Assembly: GCF_019925205.1 (NCBI RefSeq)
Contig: NC_083560.1
Coordinates: 57,148,270-57,212,269, forward strand
Source: Metopolophium dirhodum
Lineage: Eukaryota; Arthropoda; Insecta; Hemiptera; Aphididae
DNA: 64,000 nucleotides
Direction of reading: 5' to 3'
The stretch's first letter is position 1; each line of letters opens with the position of its first letter. Below the pieces are notes generated by a model, which was given only the letters and a program-made list of their open reading frames with translations, was not told the origin of the DNA and made no database searches. A program made the translations under genes and the position numbers. Positions 46,450 to 59,100 of the stretch are shown piece after piece.

Positions 46450-48701
46450 TACCACGATTAGGTATGTGCGATGTGCTCATAATAATAATGTTAATAGAGA
46501 ATAACTAAATCCAATTTTTACACTCTTTATTATTCAAGTTTGGTATAATATATTTTTTAGATTTCTTCTATACAATAACAGTGATAATAATTATATGATA
46601 TAATATTATAGTTGTGTATTCTATATGTATGTAATTAATAATAATGTAGTATGTACCAACATAGAGACACATTGTTACAGAAAAATATACACTTCATATT
46701 AGTATGGCTGTATATATATAATAAAGAATACAATTAATAAAGTTAACACAATAACAATGATAATAATTTTAAAAAAAAGAAAATACAGGTCAACTACAAT
46801 ATAAATTATTTTTCAAACGATAATTATGTAGGTATAGTAAGAAATTATGAAGTTATAAAGGTATCTAAAGTTATTAATAATAAAAAGTATTTTGATTCTA
46901 TTTATAAGTAAATAAATAAAATAAAATAAAAAATAAAATAAGTAATAGACGATAGTAAAATGTTTTAATATCACAAACTATAATTTATTCCTTTAAGTAT
47001 AATTAATATACTTAATTGTTATCAATTACGTGTTATACAAAAAGCAGCCATTCCACAAAAATAATAAAAATGAAATTTTAATAATTTAATTATTAGTAGA
47101 TAAACAATTTCGTATTGCGAATTTTGCAAAATACAACGAAATCCAATTTTGATTATGTCGGTATATTTCATAAACTATCGGAATGATTTTTATAACGTAA
47201 TAAAAATAAAGATACGATTATGTAATATATCAATATTATAAAGAAGGTTAGTAAATTAATGTTTGCTTTGACTCTTTGTGCATTCCCATTCATGTATTAA
47301 GTGATATTAATTGATTATATTTACCGGATGTACGAACTATGAAGTAGGTAAATTGTTTTCTTCGTTATTGTGCTACATTTTTTATATCGTCCCACTTATG
47401 ATACATATAGGTAAAAATGTTATAATATTAATAATAACTAATAATAACTAACACTTATAATTTATAATAAAATATTGTAATAGTAACAACAGTTATAATA
47501 GATATGATTTTGAATTTGAAATATATTATGTGGTGTTAAAAATACAAATGAAGACAGAGAAAACTAAAATTATATATTTTATTTTCTCCATAATAGAGTT
47601 CAAGTCATTTTAGAATGTAATTTGTGTTTATATAAAATCGCTCATAAAATTATCTAATCAAATAGGATAAGATAAACGACGTTGTTGTCATCCAAATAAA
47701 ATAAATTGACTATTTTAATTCATGGTGAAATGTTAGTCAAAGAGTTCCAATGTTATTAGTTTTATTACTAATGAAATCTTTGAAAGATTTTTCTGAAGAT
47801 GAGAAAATTATTTTTTGTTATTTTTTTAGGATATATTTAAAATACAATGGTATTTATTGTTATAAAGATTATTTTCTAATGAATTGGTGATCCTTGATGA
47901 ATATTATTAAAACTAATGTTACTTGGTTAACCTAAAAATAAAATATTTAATAATCATAGTGCCATGAATCCTCGAGCTGGTTTCCGCACATCATCATGTT
48001 GCTGAATAATGACTTGTCAAGAGTCAAGGATACCTAGGAGGCAAATCATATATCAAGACTAAATAGGTAGTAACACGCTTGATATAAAAATAGAGATCAG
48101 AAAATGCCTTACACAGTTATAATATAACGTATCAACTAATGAGTATAAAAGTACTAAATGATAACACTTTGTTTAATAAATATCGAAGAAATCGGTGATA
48201 CCTACTGTCTTTAAAAATATGATAGTTCTTTAATCATAAAATACTTATAGTGAAACATTATAATATGTTCTTAACCAAATTATACATATTTTTTCACTTT
48301 ATAAAAATTAATGGGTATAAGTAATAACAAATTAATAACGTTAGAACATTTTTAAAAAAAGTATCAGTAGAAGAAACTTCTTATTTTAAATTTAGAGGAG
48401 AAAAAAGCATGACTATGATTATTGAAAAACTCCCCTCTCACAAAAATGTTGAAAATAAAATCACTTATGTACCTAATACAAAAGTTGCCACTTTAGGTTT
48501 TAAATTCTATCTTAACCTAACCTTACTATTTCTTCTGGCTAATAGCATTTTTAAAGATAAGTGCATGACTAAACACTTATAATAAAAATGTGGTGATTAA
48601 AATTTCATGTGATGAATGAACAAGTTTTAAAACGTAGATTTCACATAGTAATAATATAGTATAAAGTATAAACGACTAATGCTATTGTTAGCTAAATTCG
48701 T
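46450..48701. other. AT-rich intergenic DNA between convergent genes
   Basis: Contains an (AT)n run at about 46221-46239 just upstream of this stretch and otherwise nothing I can support as a gene or element. Confidence 0.5.
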
Positions 48702-48707
48702 TTTATT
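48702..48707 (-). terminator. candidate polyadenylation signal for the DPP-like gene
   Basis: TTTATT on the + strand is AATAAA on the minus strand, 346 bases past the stop codon at 49053, and is preceded by a simple-sequence 3' UTR. It is a canonical signal nearest the stop; others could be used. Confidence 0.4.
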
Positions 48708-49052
48708 TTTTTTTTAAATAATTGATTTAATACCTATTACCTAACAACAAATAATTATAATAGTAATAATAATTAATAGCCTTTTCATACATTTATAGTC
48801 TGTCTAAAATAAGTCTTTATATTTGTTCACTTTTGGTTGATTGTTGTTGATTGGAATATAAATTAAAAATGTAAGTATCTTTAAAGAATCTAATCAAACT
48901 AATAAGACTATTACTACTCTTTCTTAATTACTCACTCTTTCTCTTATTATATATTCACTATTCGACTGACTATTAGTTCAACAATCAGCAGCAGCAGCAA
49001 CAGTAGTTATTACATCAAGAATGATGTAACTACTGCCACGATGTTGAAAAAC

Positions 49053-50131
49053 TTACTCATCGTCGTCATTATCTCCATCTTCACCATCTCTTTCTTCTTC
49101 GCCATTCTCTTCTGCGTCATAGTATTCGTCGTCGCTTTCCTCGCCCTCGTCATCTTCTTCATTGACTTCTGCTTCATCGTCGTCATCTCGTTCTCTCCTC
49201 TTACTGACATTGTTACTCCTGTTATTACTGTTATTAGGAATGGTAAAATTTCCCATGTAGCTGTTAAGCCAACTGGTATTTTTTATTTTATTATCACTAT
49301 AAGCGCCATTAACCTTAATTTTTACTTCTACCATGTCATTCTTGATACTGCTTTCTGAGTTTGGCTGATTACTGTCAATATCGTGTCGACGGTATCTACC
49401 ACCGGAACTACGATCACCACCCCCACCGCTTCCATTGCTAGTATCGGAATTACTTTTGTCACTGCGCTGGTTTTGCTGGTGTTGTTGGTGTTCTTCCCCC
49501 CGTTGCTGCTGTTGCTGGTCCTCTGTTTTTTCTTGGTCTCGATTACTGGTCCTCCATCTCCTTCTCCTCCGTTTTCGTAAGCGCCGGTTACGCGTCCTAA
49601 TGCCTCGGCCTCGGTTTCCATCACCTACACTGGTAAAACACTCTGAGGCTAGATATTGTGTGATATGGCCGAAAATTGAGTGAAGTAGTTGATGATGGTT
49701 GTCTATCGGATAACCGTTTTCTATGTCTGTTGCCATTCTTGAATTACTTAAGTCTGCGTCTGGCATTACTAGTTGTGATATCCTAATGGCTCCAACGCGT
49801 GTAGGAAATCCCCCAGCGAATCGTACTCCAGATGCAGTTGAATTATTATTTCGGCGTCCAACACTATTGACAAGTCCAGTAGGTACAAATTGTTGCTGCT
49901 GTTGTTGCATGACTCCTCGAACTAGCATCATCGAGTTCTGTGGATGTATTGTAGTATCTGCAGTTCCATGCATCACTAATAAGTTTATTCCTTTTCCAGT
50001 TGAAGATGGTGACAACGATGACTCGTTCAATGAAGGTGTTAATGGTATTAAGTCTGAACGGTCATATGACATCCAGTTATCTCTATCATTTTCCCCGTAA
50101 TATCCATAGTAACGTTCGGCAAATGCAGAAG
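49053..50131 (-). CDS. Dpp10: DPP-like exon 13: catalytic Asp/His region and charged tail
   Basis: Joined to exon 12 it reads WRLYASAFAERYYGYYGEN, matching WRLYDSxxTERYMG. Then INLLVMHGTADTTIHPQNSM (Asp1708), YPIDNHHQLLHSIFGHITQY (His1795) and LASECF, where the family usually ends. Another 193 residues follow: a polybasic run (RLRKRRRRRWR), Gln-rich and Ser/Asn-rich stretches, and an acidic end (DGEDGDNDDDE). The TAA stop at 49055-49053 overlaps GA|GTAAGT, so splicing past the stop is possible. Confidence 0.88.
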
Positions 50132-53100
50132 CTATAACACACCATTGAGATCGTTAATATAATACACCACCCAATAACCGTTAATATACATAATATAGTT
50201 ACTTACCATATAGGCGCCACGAACACACAGGTGCCATAGTTACAGCACACTTAAACGAAGAGCGAATTGCCACAGGCTCCTTTCTATTTCCTTTATCACC
50301 AGATTCATCACTTTTTTTCTCAATTGGCGCACCACCATAAATGGTTTGCCATAAAGCCATCCGAGCAGCAGCATATCCACCATAGACTGATGGTGGTGTT
50401 GAAGGCGATGTTGGTCCACCGCCCAGTAACGCTACTTTACTTGCATCTACGTATGGCAAACGTAGTGCCTCAGTGTTTGCTTTTGTGTCGCTAGCACTTC
50501 TACGGTCTCTACGACTTCTCTTACCATCGTTGTCCCTGTAAAAATTATCTCCTCGGTTATCATCACCATAGTCACCATTATCTCCGTCATTGCTATAGTA
50601 ATAATAGTAGTAATCTTCGTTGTCATTTTTGTCGGTGCTATCATCATATTCTTCGTCATCATCATAATAGTCATCATCATCGCTATAGTACCTTCTATTT
50701 GATTGTGAAGTCGGTGAGAACCATCTAGAACGGTCACGGCTGCTACTACCTCTTGGGCGATCTTCGCTGTAATACCCCTGACCACTGTCTTTAAAACCAT
50801 CGCTGGTGGCAGTAGAGCTTGAAAGCAGGTACTCAACTGCTTCCAATTGATCACGGAGGTCAGCAGTACCAAGAAGTCCACCTGGCCCAACATCGTCTTC
50901 TCCGCTATCATCTCCATATCCGTCATTGCCATCTCCATAATTTAAGGCCAACAACGACTCATAACCTCGAGCCCATGTCCCTCGTCCTGTATCTATCACG
51001 GCCACCACGTACTCATTATTATTGGTATCGTCGTCATTATTTTGATCATAGTCGTAAGAGTCGTCATCGTAGTCGTCTGAATGTCCAGAGGAATAATATC
51101 TAGTCGCTGGAGACCGACGATCCCGACGACCTCTCGGCCGCTGACGATCCCATTCATTCCCACTGTATCTTGACCCTGCTGAACTTCTACCACTAGCACT
51201 CGGTAGCGTTCTACCTAATGAACCTGAGCATAGTAATCCTGTAGTATAGCCTAATCGATCAGTAAATCGATCAGTGATAGCCTGTGACCCTGGGTCTGAG
51301 TTAACTACCACAAGCATAGGATACAACTTTTTCAAACGATGCTGACGTTGTTTTTTTTCGTGGACGTCGTTGTCGTTTTGATCCATCGCCACTGTCATCA
51401 TTGCTATTATGTGCGGGAGATGCAGACGATGACGACCGTCGTCGACGCCGATGGCTGTGCTTAGTCGAAGAGCTGTCACTGGTTTTAGTGGTTACTTCGG
51501 CATTAGTAATATCGACTTTTTCAGAGTTTCCAGAATTTCTGATATGGTTTGACATGAATTCTGGGCGAGGATCAGCCTCAGGATCGTAAACGCCTAATGG
51601 TAGATACAATCGGACCTGTGCCACGGTCAAAGGATCTGAATCCGGACGTTTTTTAGTCGAAAAGTGTTGCTGATGGTCGCCACCATTACTATAATAATCA
51701 GCGGCTGCAAGTGGATCATTAAAATGTAAGCCCCCTGAAGTGGTCAGTTTACGACCGCCGGAAAGTCTTAATTGAAAAGTTCTGGTACCTGGTAGCAAAA
51801 CTCGATTCGTGTACTTGTCCTGCAAAATCCATGAAAAATGTTATATTAATTTATATACTGATTTATAAAATAGTCACAATACATTACCTGTAGACGAGTG
51901 TTATTTTCTATAAGAGCAATCAACTCAAAGGAGTAGGACGAATCTTTAGGCATTTTCTGTGTAGTTAGTGGAACGCTGTCTGGTTCATCACTACTGCCAC
52001 TACCATCACTGTTGTCTTCAGCATTGTCAATATCATCTAATATGGTTCTATGCAATGTAACATATGGAACTGAAGGGCCCAGACACACTAACGCATAATG
52101 ACTACCATCCCGTGAGAACTGGGCATCGAAATATGTGCAGTGTCTCAACATACCACGATTCTGCATTTCTCGTTGCTGCTGTCGACGATTTCGCTGCTGA
52201 CGGCGTTCTGCTTCTGCATGGAAATTATAAATATCTACGTTATCCGATTAATTAACATTTAACTTTGTATTTACCTTCCGCGGTGGCAGCCTCCTCTTCA
52301 TTGTCTTCTTCTTCTTCTTTTAGATTTTCCCATCGTTCCCGCTGTTGCTGCCTCAACCGACCATCTCGCGCCTCATCCATTCGGTTCTGTTTTCCACCAA
52401 ATTCACGACGTTCGCGACGTCTTATGTTGCCGGTAAACCCTATATCGCAGCTTAGACACACTGGCCTGCTACGGTTGCTATGACGGTAAGTTTTACGGAA
52501 CTGTTGTTGATGATGGTGCCCCATTCGGTAACCGGCATCAGTATTTACTGTAGTTGAAGATGCTGCAGGCGTAAACTTGACTGCATACAAATGACGGTGG
52601 TGTGGCGCACCACGACCAGATGGTACGGCAAGAAAGTAACTATAAAACGTGATGGAAAAAATAAATAAATAATAAAATAGCTCATGGTTATTAGTTATAA
52701 TATTAATTTGTTTGTATACTTTATAGTAATGTTTTTATTGGTTATATTTATCGATGTTTTATTTATAAAAATATGTGATATTAGCTTTTTGCGGAACTCT
52801 TACCCTAAATAGTGTTAAAAAATATTGATAAATAAGTATTATTGAAAATACATTTAAACGTAGTATACTGAACATGTATGATATATAAATAGATTTCACA
52901 AGATTTCATAATTTTCAGGAAATATCATGTCAAATTAGTCACTTAAAACTAAATTATTTTTAGAACTGTCCGTTAAGGTTTAGAAATCGCATTTATTAAT
53001 ATCCCACGAGTAAACATGATAAATGACTTACATCATATCAGTACGTTGGTCCCAAGCCAAAATCCTGACTACCGTCCAACTTTTAGTGACAACTTTGCTT

Positions 53101-56100
53101 TTTTTTTTGTCTTCTTTGTTGCCATCGTTGTCGTTGTCATCGTCAAATTCACCAAATGTTAGTGGTGCTAAAAGTTTCTTCGTTATGTTTACAGCTACAA
53201 CTTGTGCATAATACTTTCCAATTGACGACTGTGACCTGCTTTTGCCATTTCGGTCGCGTGATGACTGTTTTACGGTCGGTCGTCGAAGACGTACCCCTCC
53301 TTCGCTGTCTTGCTCTTCGTTATCGTCGTGCTCGTCATCGCGTACCGGTGCTATGCTAACGTATCCCTGACCATCCATTGCGAATACCGGCGCTCGCGGT
53401 GTCAGTTCCTTGTCACCCGTTTCCCATCCCTTGCGAACCAAAGCGGCCATGGCATACACAGCACCAGTCCCAGTGCTACCGAAACCAGCTATGCCCGCGT
53501 ATCCGTCATCGCCTACGAAGTTTTCTCCCCCATCGTTGATATTGGGTCCACCTGACCACCAAGTGGTAGCCGAGATCAAACGGTAGCCGCCATCGCTGAC
53601 ACCACCTCCGGTCGACGGAACTCCACCACCGGCCCCGCCGACAGTGGCATCCACCCAACCACCATATCGCCCTCTCGGAACTTCGTAGCTACCAGAGTTA
53701 ACGTATCCGTCTCGTCGCCGACGGCTGTGGTGGCCGTTATGCTGATGTTGACCACCATGCTTATGTTGCCCATGCTGGTGCGGCTGACGGCGACGGCGGT
53801 GGTCTTCTTTGTTTGACGAAGAAGCGTTAATACTGTGGTTTTTCATTCCATGGACTGCTTCATGTGGAGTTTTCTGTGACCCACCACCATTACGTCTGTA
53901 CCGACGACTAGCGCGATCACTGTTGAAAGTCTCACTTCCTTGTCCGCCTCTTATGCCACTGCCACCGCCAACAGCTCCTACTGCGTTAATCACTTGGGTC
54001 TATCACACAAATATCACATTATCTTATAAATACTTTACAGGTAGTATGCACAAAAATAACGATATAGCTTTACGACTAGGTATTCATTCCGTACGTACCT
54101 CCTGACACATCCACATGGGTGATTTGCAGAGCGTCGTCACGCTTGTGTTTTGTGCCCGGTTCAGCCAGACCACGCATACCTCGGCTGCCGAAGCACCCGA
54201 TTTGTCATCGTCGATCTCGAGACTTCCACCTCCACTGCCGACACCTCCGTCGTTTACCCATTGAACTGCCGTGAAATAGTAATCGCTGTTTCGTACGAAA
54301 ATTAATTTACTATTACTGCTCACCCAATCATTAAAGATTTATGTTTGTACCATCACTCACTCAGTATATTGGAAGATTGGTGGTGGTGTCAAGGTGCGTA
54401 TTTTTGGTTGTATTTGCTTATTTTCTAGTTGATCGAGATTTACGATCACCGATAAAGTGACGGCGGGATTCGGCGTGTTAGCCTGGTTAAAGAAAATTTA
54501 TGTTTATTAATTATTACATTATTTACTAATTTGTTTCTAATCTTTTTCTGAAAACTTACGACTTACCTTTGGATATTTAAGAGTACGTATATGGGGGTAT
54601 AAATAATACTCAGATGTGCTGTCGTCTTCCGTTATACCTGGTGCTTCCTCAGGTTTTGAATTTCGCCTTAAACGCCTCCTGCGTCGTTTTGGTTTTCGCT
54701 GCCTAGAATGTTTTTCAGTATCACCGTCATCGACGTTGTTATGTTGCCGTCCACCCTTCGTGTAAACTGAATACTTGTATTCTCCCACCCGTCGATCATC
54801 AAACGTTGCGTACATCAGATACCGCCCGGATGATGGCCATATGGCTGGGGACCTCTTCAATATCTCCACTATATCGATATAAATGTACGTAAACAATATT
54901 TTTTTGATATTTTCAAAAATATTTCAAGTATAATATCTTACTTTCATATAGATAATCAGCTACTCCGTTGCTCACAATTCCGGCAGCAGTACCCAATCCA
55001 CCGGACCCAGACGTGGTGATTCGGCGAACTGGGCCGTAAGGCCATGGGTTCCATGTCAATTTATTAGACGTGTTGTTGTCTCCACTATTGTCTTGTTTAT
55101 CGTTTAGTGATGGGGTGGAAAGAGGAGTATACGAGGAGTTGGTGACGTTTGACGTCTGTGAATCTATTGTGACGTTATTTTTTCCAATGTTGGTACCCGG
55201 GGTAGCTATCAATTCCAGCGACCATGGCACGTAGTACACATCGTACCGATACACGACGATCAACGCCATAGACTCGACGTTTTTCTCAGTCGCAGTTGAA
55301 AACTTGTGCCACTGAGCGTGCAGAAAATATGGCTGTAGATCAGCAGAAGTAGTTACGTTTCGGTGATTTCGATGATCTTCCAACGTTATAGGGGTCATTT
55401 GCCTACAAAAATAAAGGATTATTATTATATTTTCCTTCAGGAATTAAAATTTAATACACTGAATAATTATGCTTTCAAATTAACTAAATGTGGTTATAAA
55501 AAAGAATTTAAACTTGCAAAAAGTATTTTTATTTAAATGTAAATATAAATAAATATGTAATATCTTTTATCCAGTGTGCGTTAACCAATTATTTTTAAAT
55601 AAATATTTATATTAAACAAAAACAAAAACAAAACCCAAATTAAATCTAGAATTATTATTTATTTGATGAGAAATTTAATTTTAACGTAAATTTTAAATTC
55701 TTTTGACCCTACCATAAATAATAAGGTATGCAACAAGTATTAGGTAAAAATATTTAAAAAGGGGAAATATTAAACATCTATTCGAATGATACTAACCTGG
55801 TTGACACAGTATAAACCGTATAACGAGCCGTTTTCGAATACCTGAACAACTGTTAGAAAATGGATAATTAGATATGTTAATTGTTAATTATTTCGTTCGT
55901 AAAAATATTACTTTTTTTGCGTGATGACCTATGAGCACGTGATTGCGATCAGGTGATAGTTCAAATGAAACGAGCGGACCTTTTAATTTCTAAAAGAAAA
56001 TTAATTCCCTTTTAATAAAATATTCATTTCTATGCTATTATAATACTATATTATTATACCTGTAATGTTTTTTTGGACATTATGTGGTGAGTAGTCTGCG

Positions 56101-59100
56101 TAATACCGTCTGCCATAATCTCCATAATGGCCAAGTTACCAGTGCCGGTTACATAAAATATCTCGGTACCAGAAATCCACGTTCCGTTGAATAATTTTAT
56201 ATTTGCTGAATCTGACAGTATATCTGATAAACGTAATGTCCTCATACCTCGGTGACGCCACCAAAGTTCATCGTTTGCCCGTTGATTGTAATAGTAGTCC
56301 GAACCAGCTCTGTCACCGTTCTCCAAGTCCGAGTACGAGTCCGACAGTTCTTCTGGTTGTGGCGGAGTCAATAAGACTACAGACGTTACTATCATAGCTA
56401 AAACCGCGACGATGACCATCAGAGCGATGAGTATCCCACGCCAGTTTCGTCGTTGTTGGGCTGAACTCATCACAAGATCCTAAAAAAAAACAATGAAACG
56501 GCAAATGTATTTTTTTATAAATGATTATTTTTTTTTTGTGAATGGTTTTGGGTGGTACGAAAGTTTCATTTTACATTTGCGATTGATGATTATTGATTTC
56601 TGTCTTAATTTATTCAAGGCTGGGCAAGTCAATGATTTTTTTTTACTCAGTTAAGTTTAAATAATATGCATCAACAACAAAAAGGTAAAAGTTAATACAT
56701 GCTTTTTTTATACAGCGCTAGTGTACTTTATTTTTTACCAACTCAAAACTAAATTATAGAATGTCTATACTTTACACAGTATTTCCAAATAGTATGCATT
56801 TCATTGAAGTTTTTTGTTTCTAAAAAGAGAACAATTGTTGCCTATATAATAAGTTAGATTGGAAAAATATACAATTATAAACTTTAAACAATTCACGATA
56901 AATATTTTTTGACATGCAAACGTTGATTTTGTTGAAATAATTAAATTTAATAAAATTAAAAACAAAATAAATTAACTTACTTCTTAAATTGAAAAATGAA
57001 TTCGTTAATTTCACGTTAATTAGAAAAGAAACTTAGTAAGTTAATAGGTAAGTTAAAGAAAATTCCAAAATAACAAGTGAAGTTAAAAAATTAAAATTAA
57101 ATTAACTTTTCAACTCGTTAATGGTGAGCCTTGAATTTATTTACTTCTTAGTTATCAAGTACCTATATCAATAAATTACCTACAGTTATGGGTGATTTTA
57201 TTTATAGATAGATTTGTAGGTATTTTATAAATTTGTCCTGTGATAGTTTTAATAGGAAAAAATAATGCATATTGAGATGGGAAGAATTTAAGTGAAGTGT
57301 AGTTTCAACAAATTCCTAATATAATATGTTATATTATTGTTCTTCGTGAAAAAATTAGCACTCAAAATGCTTTATACGTCTCCCAAATACTCTATTTAAT
57401 GATAAATAACTACTCGTATAGTCGTATAATATACTACTATTATATATAGGTACCTAATAACTTAATATATTTTATGCTATCATAAACCATAGTCCACAGA
57501 AATGAATTAAAATTATTTTTTATGTTCTTGCTTCCTACTATTAAATAGGTAATACAATTTATTGGTAGTTGTAACATCGCGCGTATGGGCTATCAACAAA
57601 CGCATTTATGTTATACACTCAGCAAATATATTATTATAAGAATTATTATTTTATCTGTAATTTTAGAATATTACTATTATAATTAAATAATTACTTTAAA
57701 GCAAAATTTAGTCCATTCAGTGTGTATAGGTATGATTGTTGTATTTAAGTACCGCTCATATTTTGAAGATAGGAAAAATACCTGTCTGAGAGTGTTAAAT
57801 GTTTAAACACAATATGATAACATTAAGTATTTAATAAGATCTTGTTAAAAAAAATGTATATTATAATTTCTGACGATAGACGTTAAAATTCGAAATTGTC
57901 TTGGTCTAGTTTATGCGTCATGAGCCATTATCCTATAATGGTATTAGATGGACAATTTATATTAATTAATAATGATTTAGAAAATATTGTTAATTGATCA
58001 ATCAAAAAATATTTTATTACATTTTTTGAGGAATTTAAAAGTGATTCCATATTATTTGTCATAACGTAATAACGTTTTTTATTCTTAATTGCTTCACGAT
58101 GATGTTGTTCAAAATTATGGTTTCGTATTTCATCAGTCATAAATCAATATTTTTTAATCAAAAAAATAATTTATATATATATATATCGAAGACTATACAA
58201 TAGTATGTATTATATATATATTTATATCTATAATATGTTATTTCCAAGGTTTTATTTTGTATATATACTTTTGTGTTATTATTGCATCCACTTTATTATA
58301 TTTTGTTAAAACATCAAAACAACGTATTGAGTTTGCAACTTGGAAGTGCAAATTTAATAAAAAAATAAAACCAACAAAATAATAAACTCTATTATGTGAA
58401 AACAATTTTTTTTAAATTCAATGTAGGTAGTTCTTTACTGACAAGAAACTCACCCTTCGACCGTTGATATTTATGTATTGATAACGCGTTTAACCATTGC
58501 ATTAGGTTAGGTTAGGTACCAATATATAGTAAGTTGTTGTCACTGCCAGGTGCAGAGAGCGGCGCTTGCACATTACGGTTTACGCGAAAATGACTTATTT
58601 TCGTAGTGCTATCGATTTTCTACCCATCGCGTCCTCTTCAACTACATAGCCACAAAGGTAAAAATGTACCTACCTGTATAATATTATGTTAATGTATCAC
58701 CGTTACACACCATGTCAATAGTATTTCAAAATCATCGCATTTCATTGTCCACATCACATGATATAATAATATATATACTTATTACTTATAGCTCGTCGAC
58801 CGCGAGTAAACCAACCTATAATCATCTACCTGTCTACCATATTATAATTTCCTGACGACAAAAGAGAAAACGTTTATACAGTGAAATATTTTACTGTATT
58901 ATGTATATTTTTCCACCCCATCGTCACCGTATCATGTTATCGTATTTTTTAGCCCGTTGTCGTTGACACATATATTTCGTATTTTATTATTGTTATTATT
59001 ATCAGTGACGGTTTTACGAGTTGTGGTAGTGGGGTCACCGCCTGGCCTGTGTAAATACGCAGTAACTCAAATAGTCATCACCCGTCATCACGATGGCCAT

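Noticed and set aside
50447..50938. 163-codon minus-strand open frame and several + strand frames across 49-54 kb
   Set aside because: They are shadows of the low-complexity exons of the DPP-like gene. Repeated GAT/GAC/TAT/CAC codons keep other frames open, and the translations (Met/Thr/Ile-rich or Val/Leu/Ser-rich) match no family.
57928..58140. 70-codon minus frame in DPP-like intron 1
   Set aside because: AT-rich Asn/Ile/Lys-dominated translation, no family resemblance and no splice linkage to the gene.
58504..58518. TTAGG tandem, the insect telomere unit
   Set aside because: Only about three units, too short to indicate a telomere or interstitial telomeric array.
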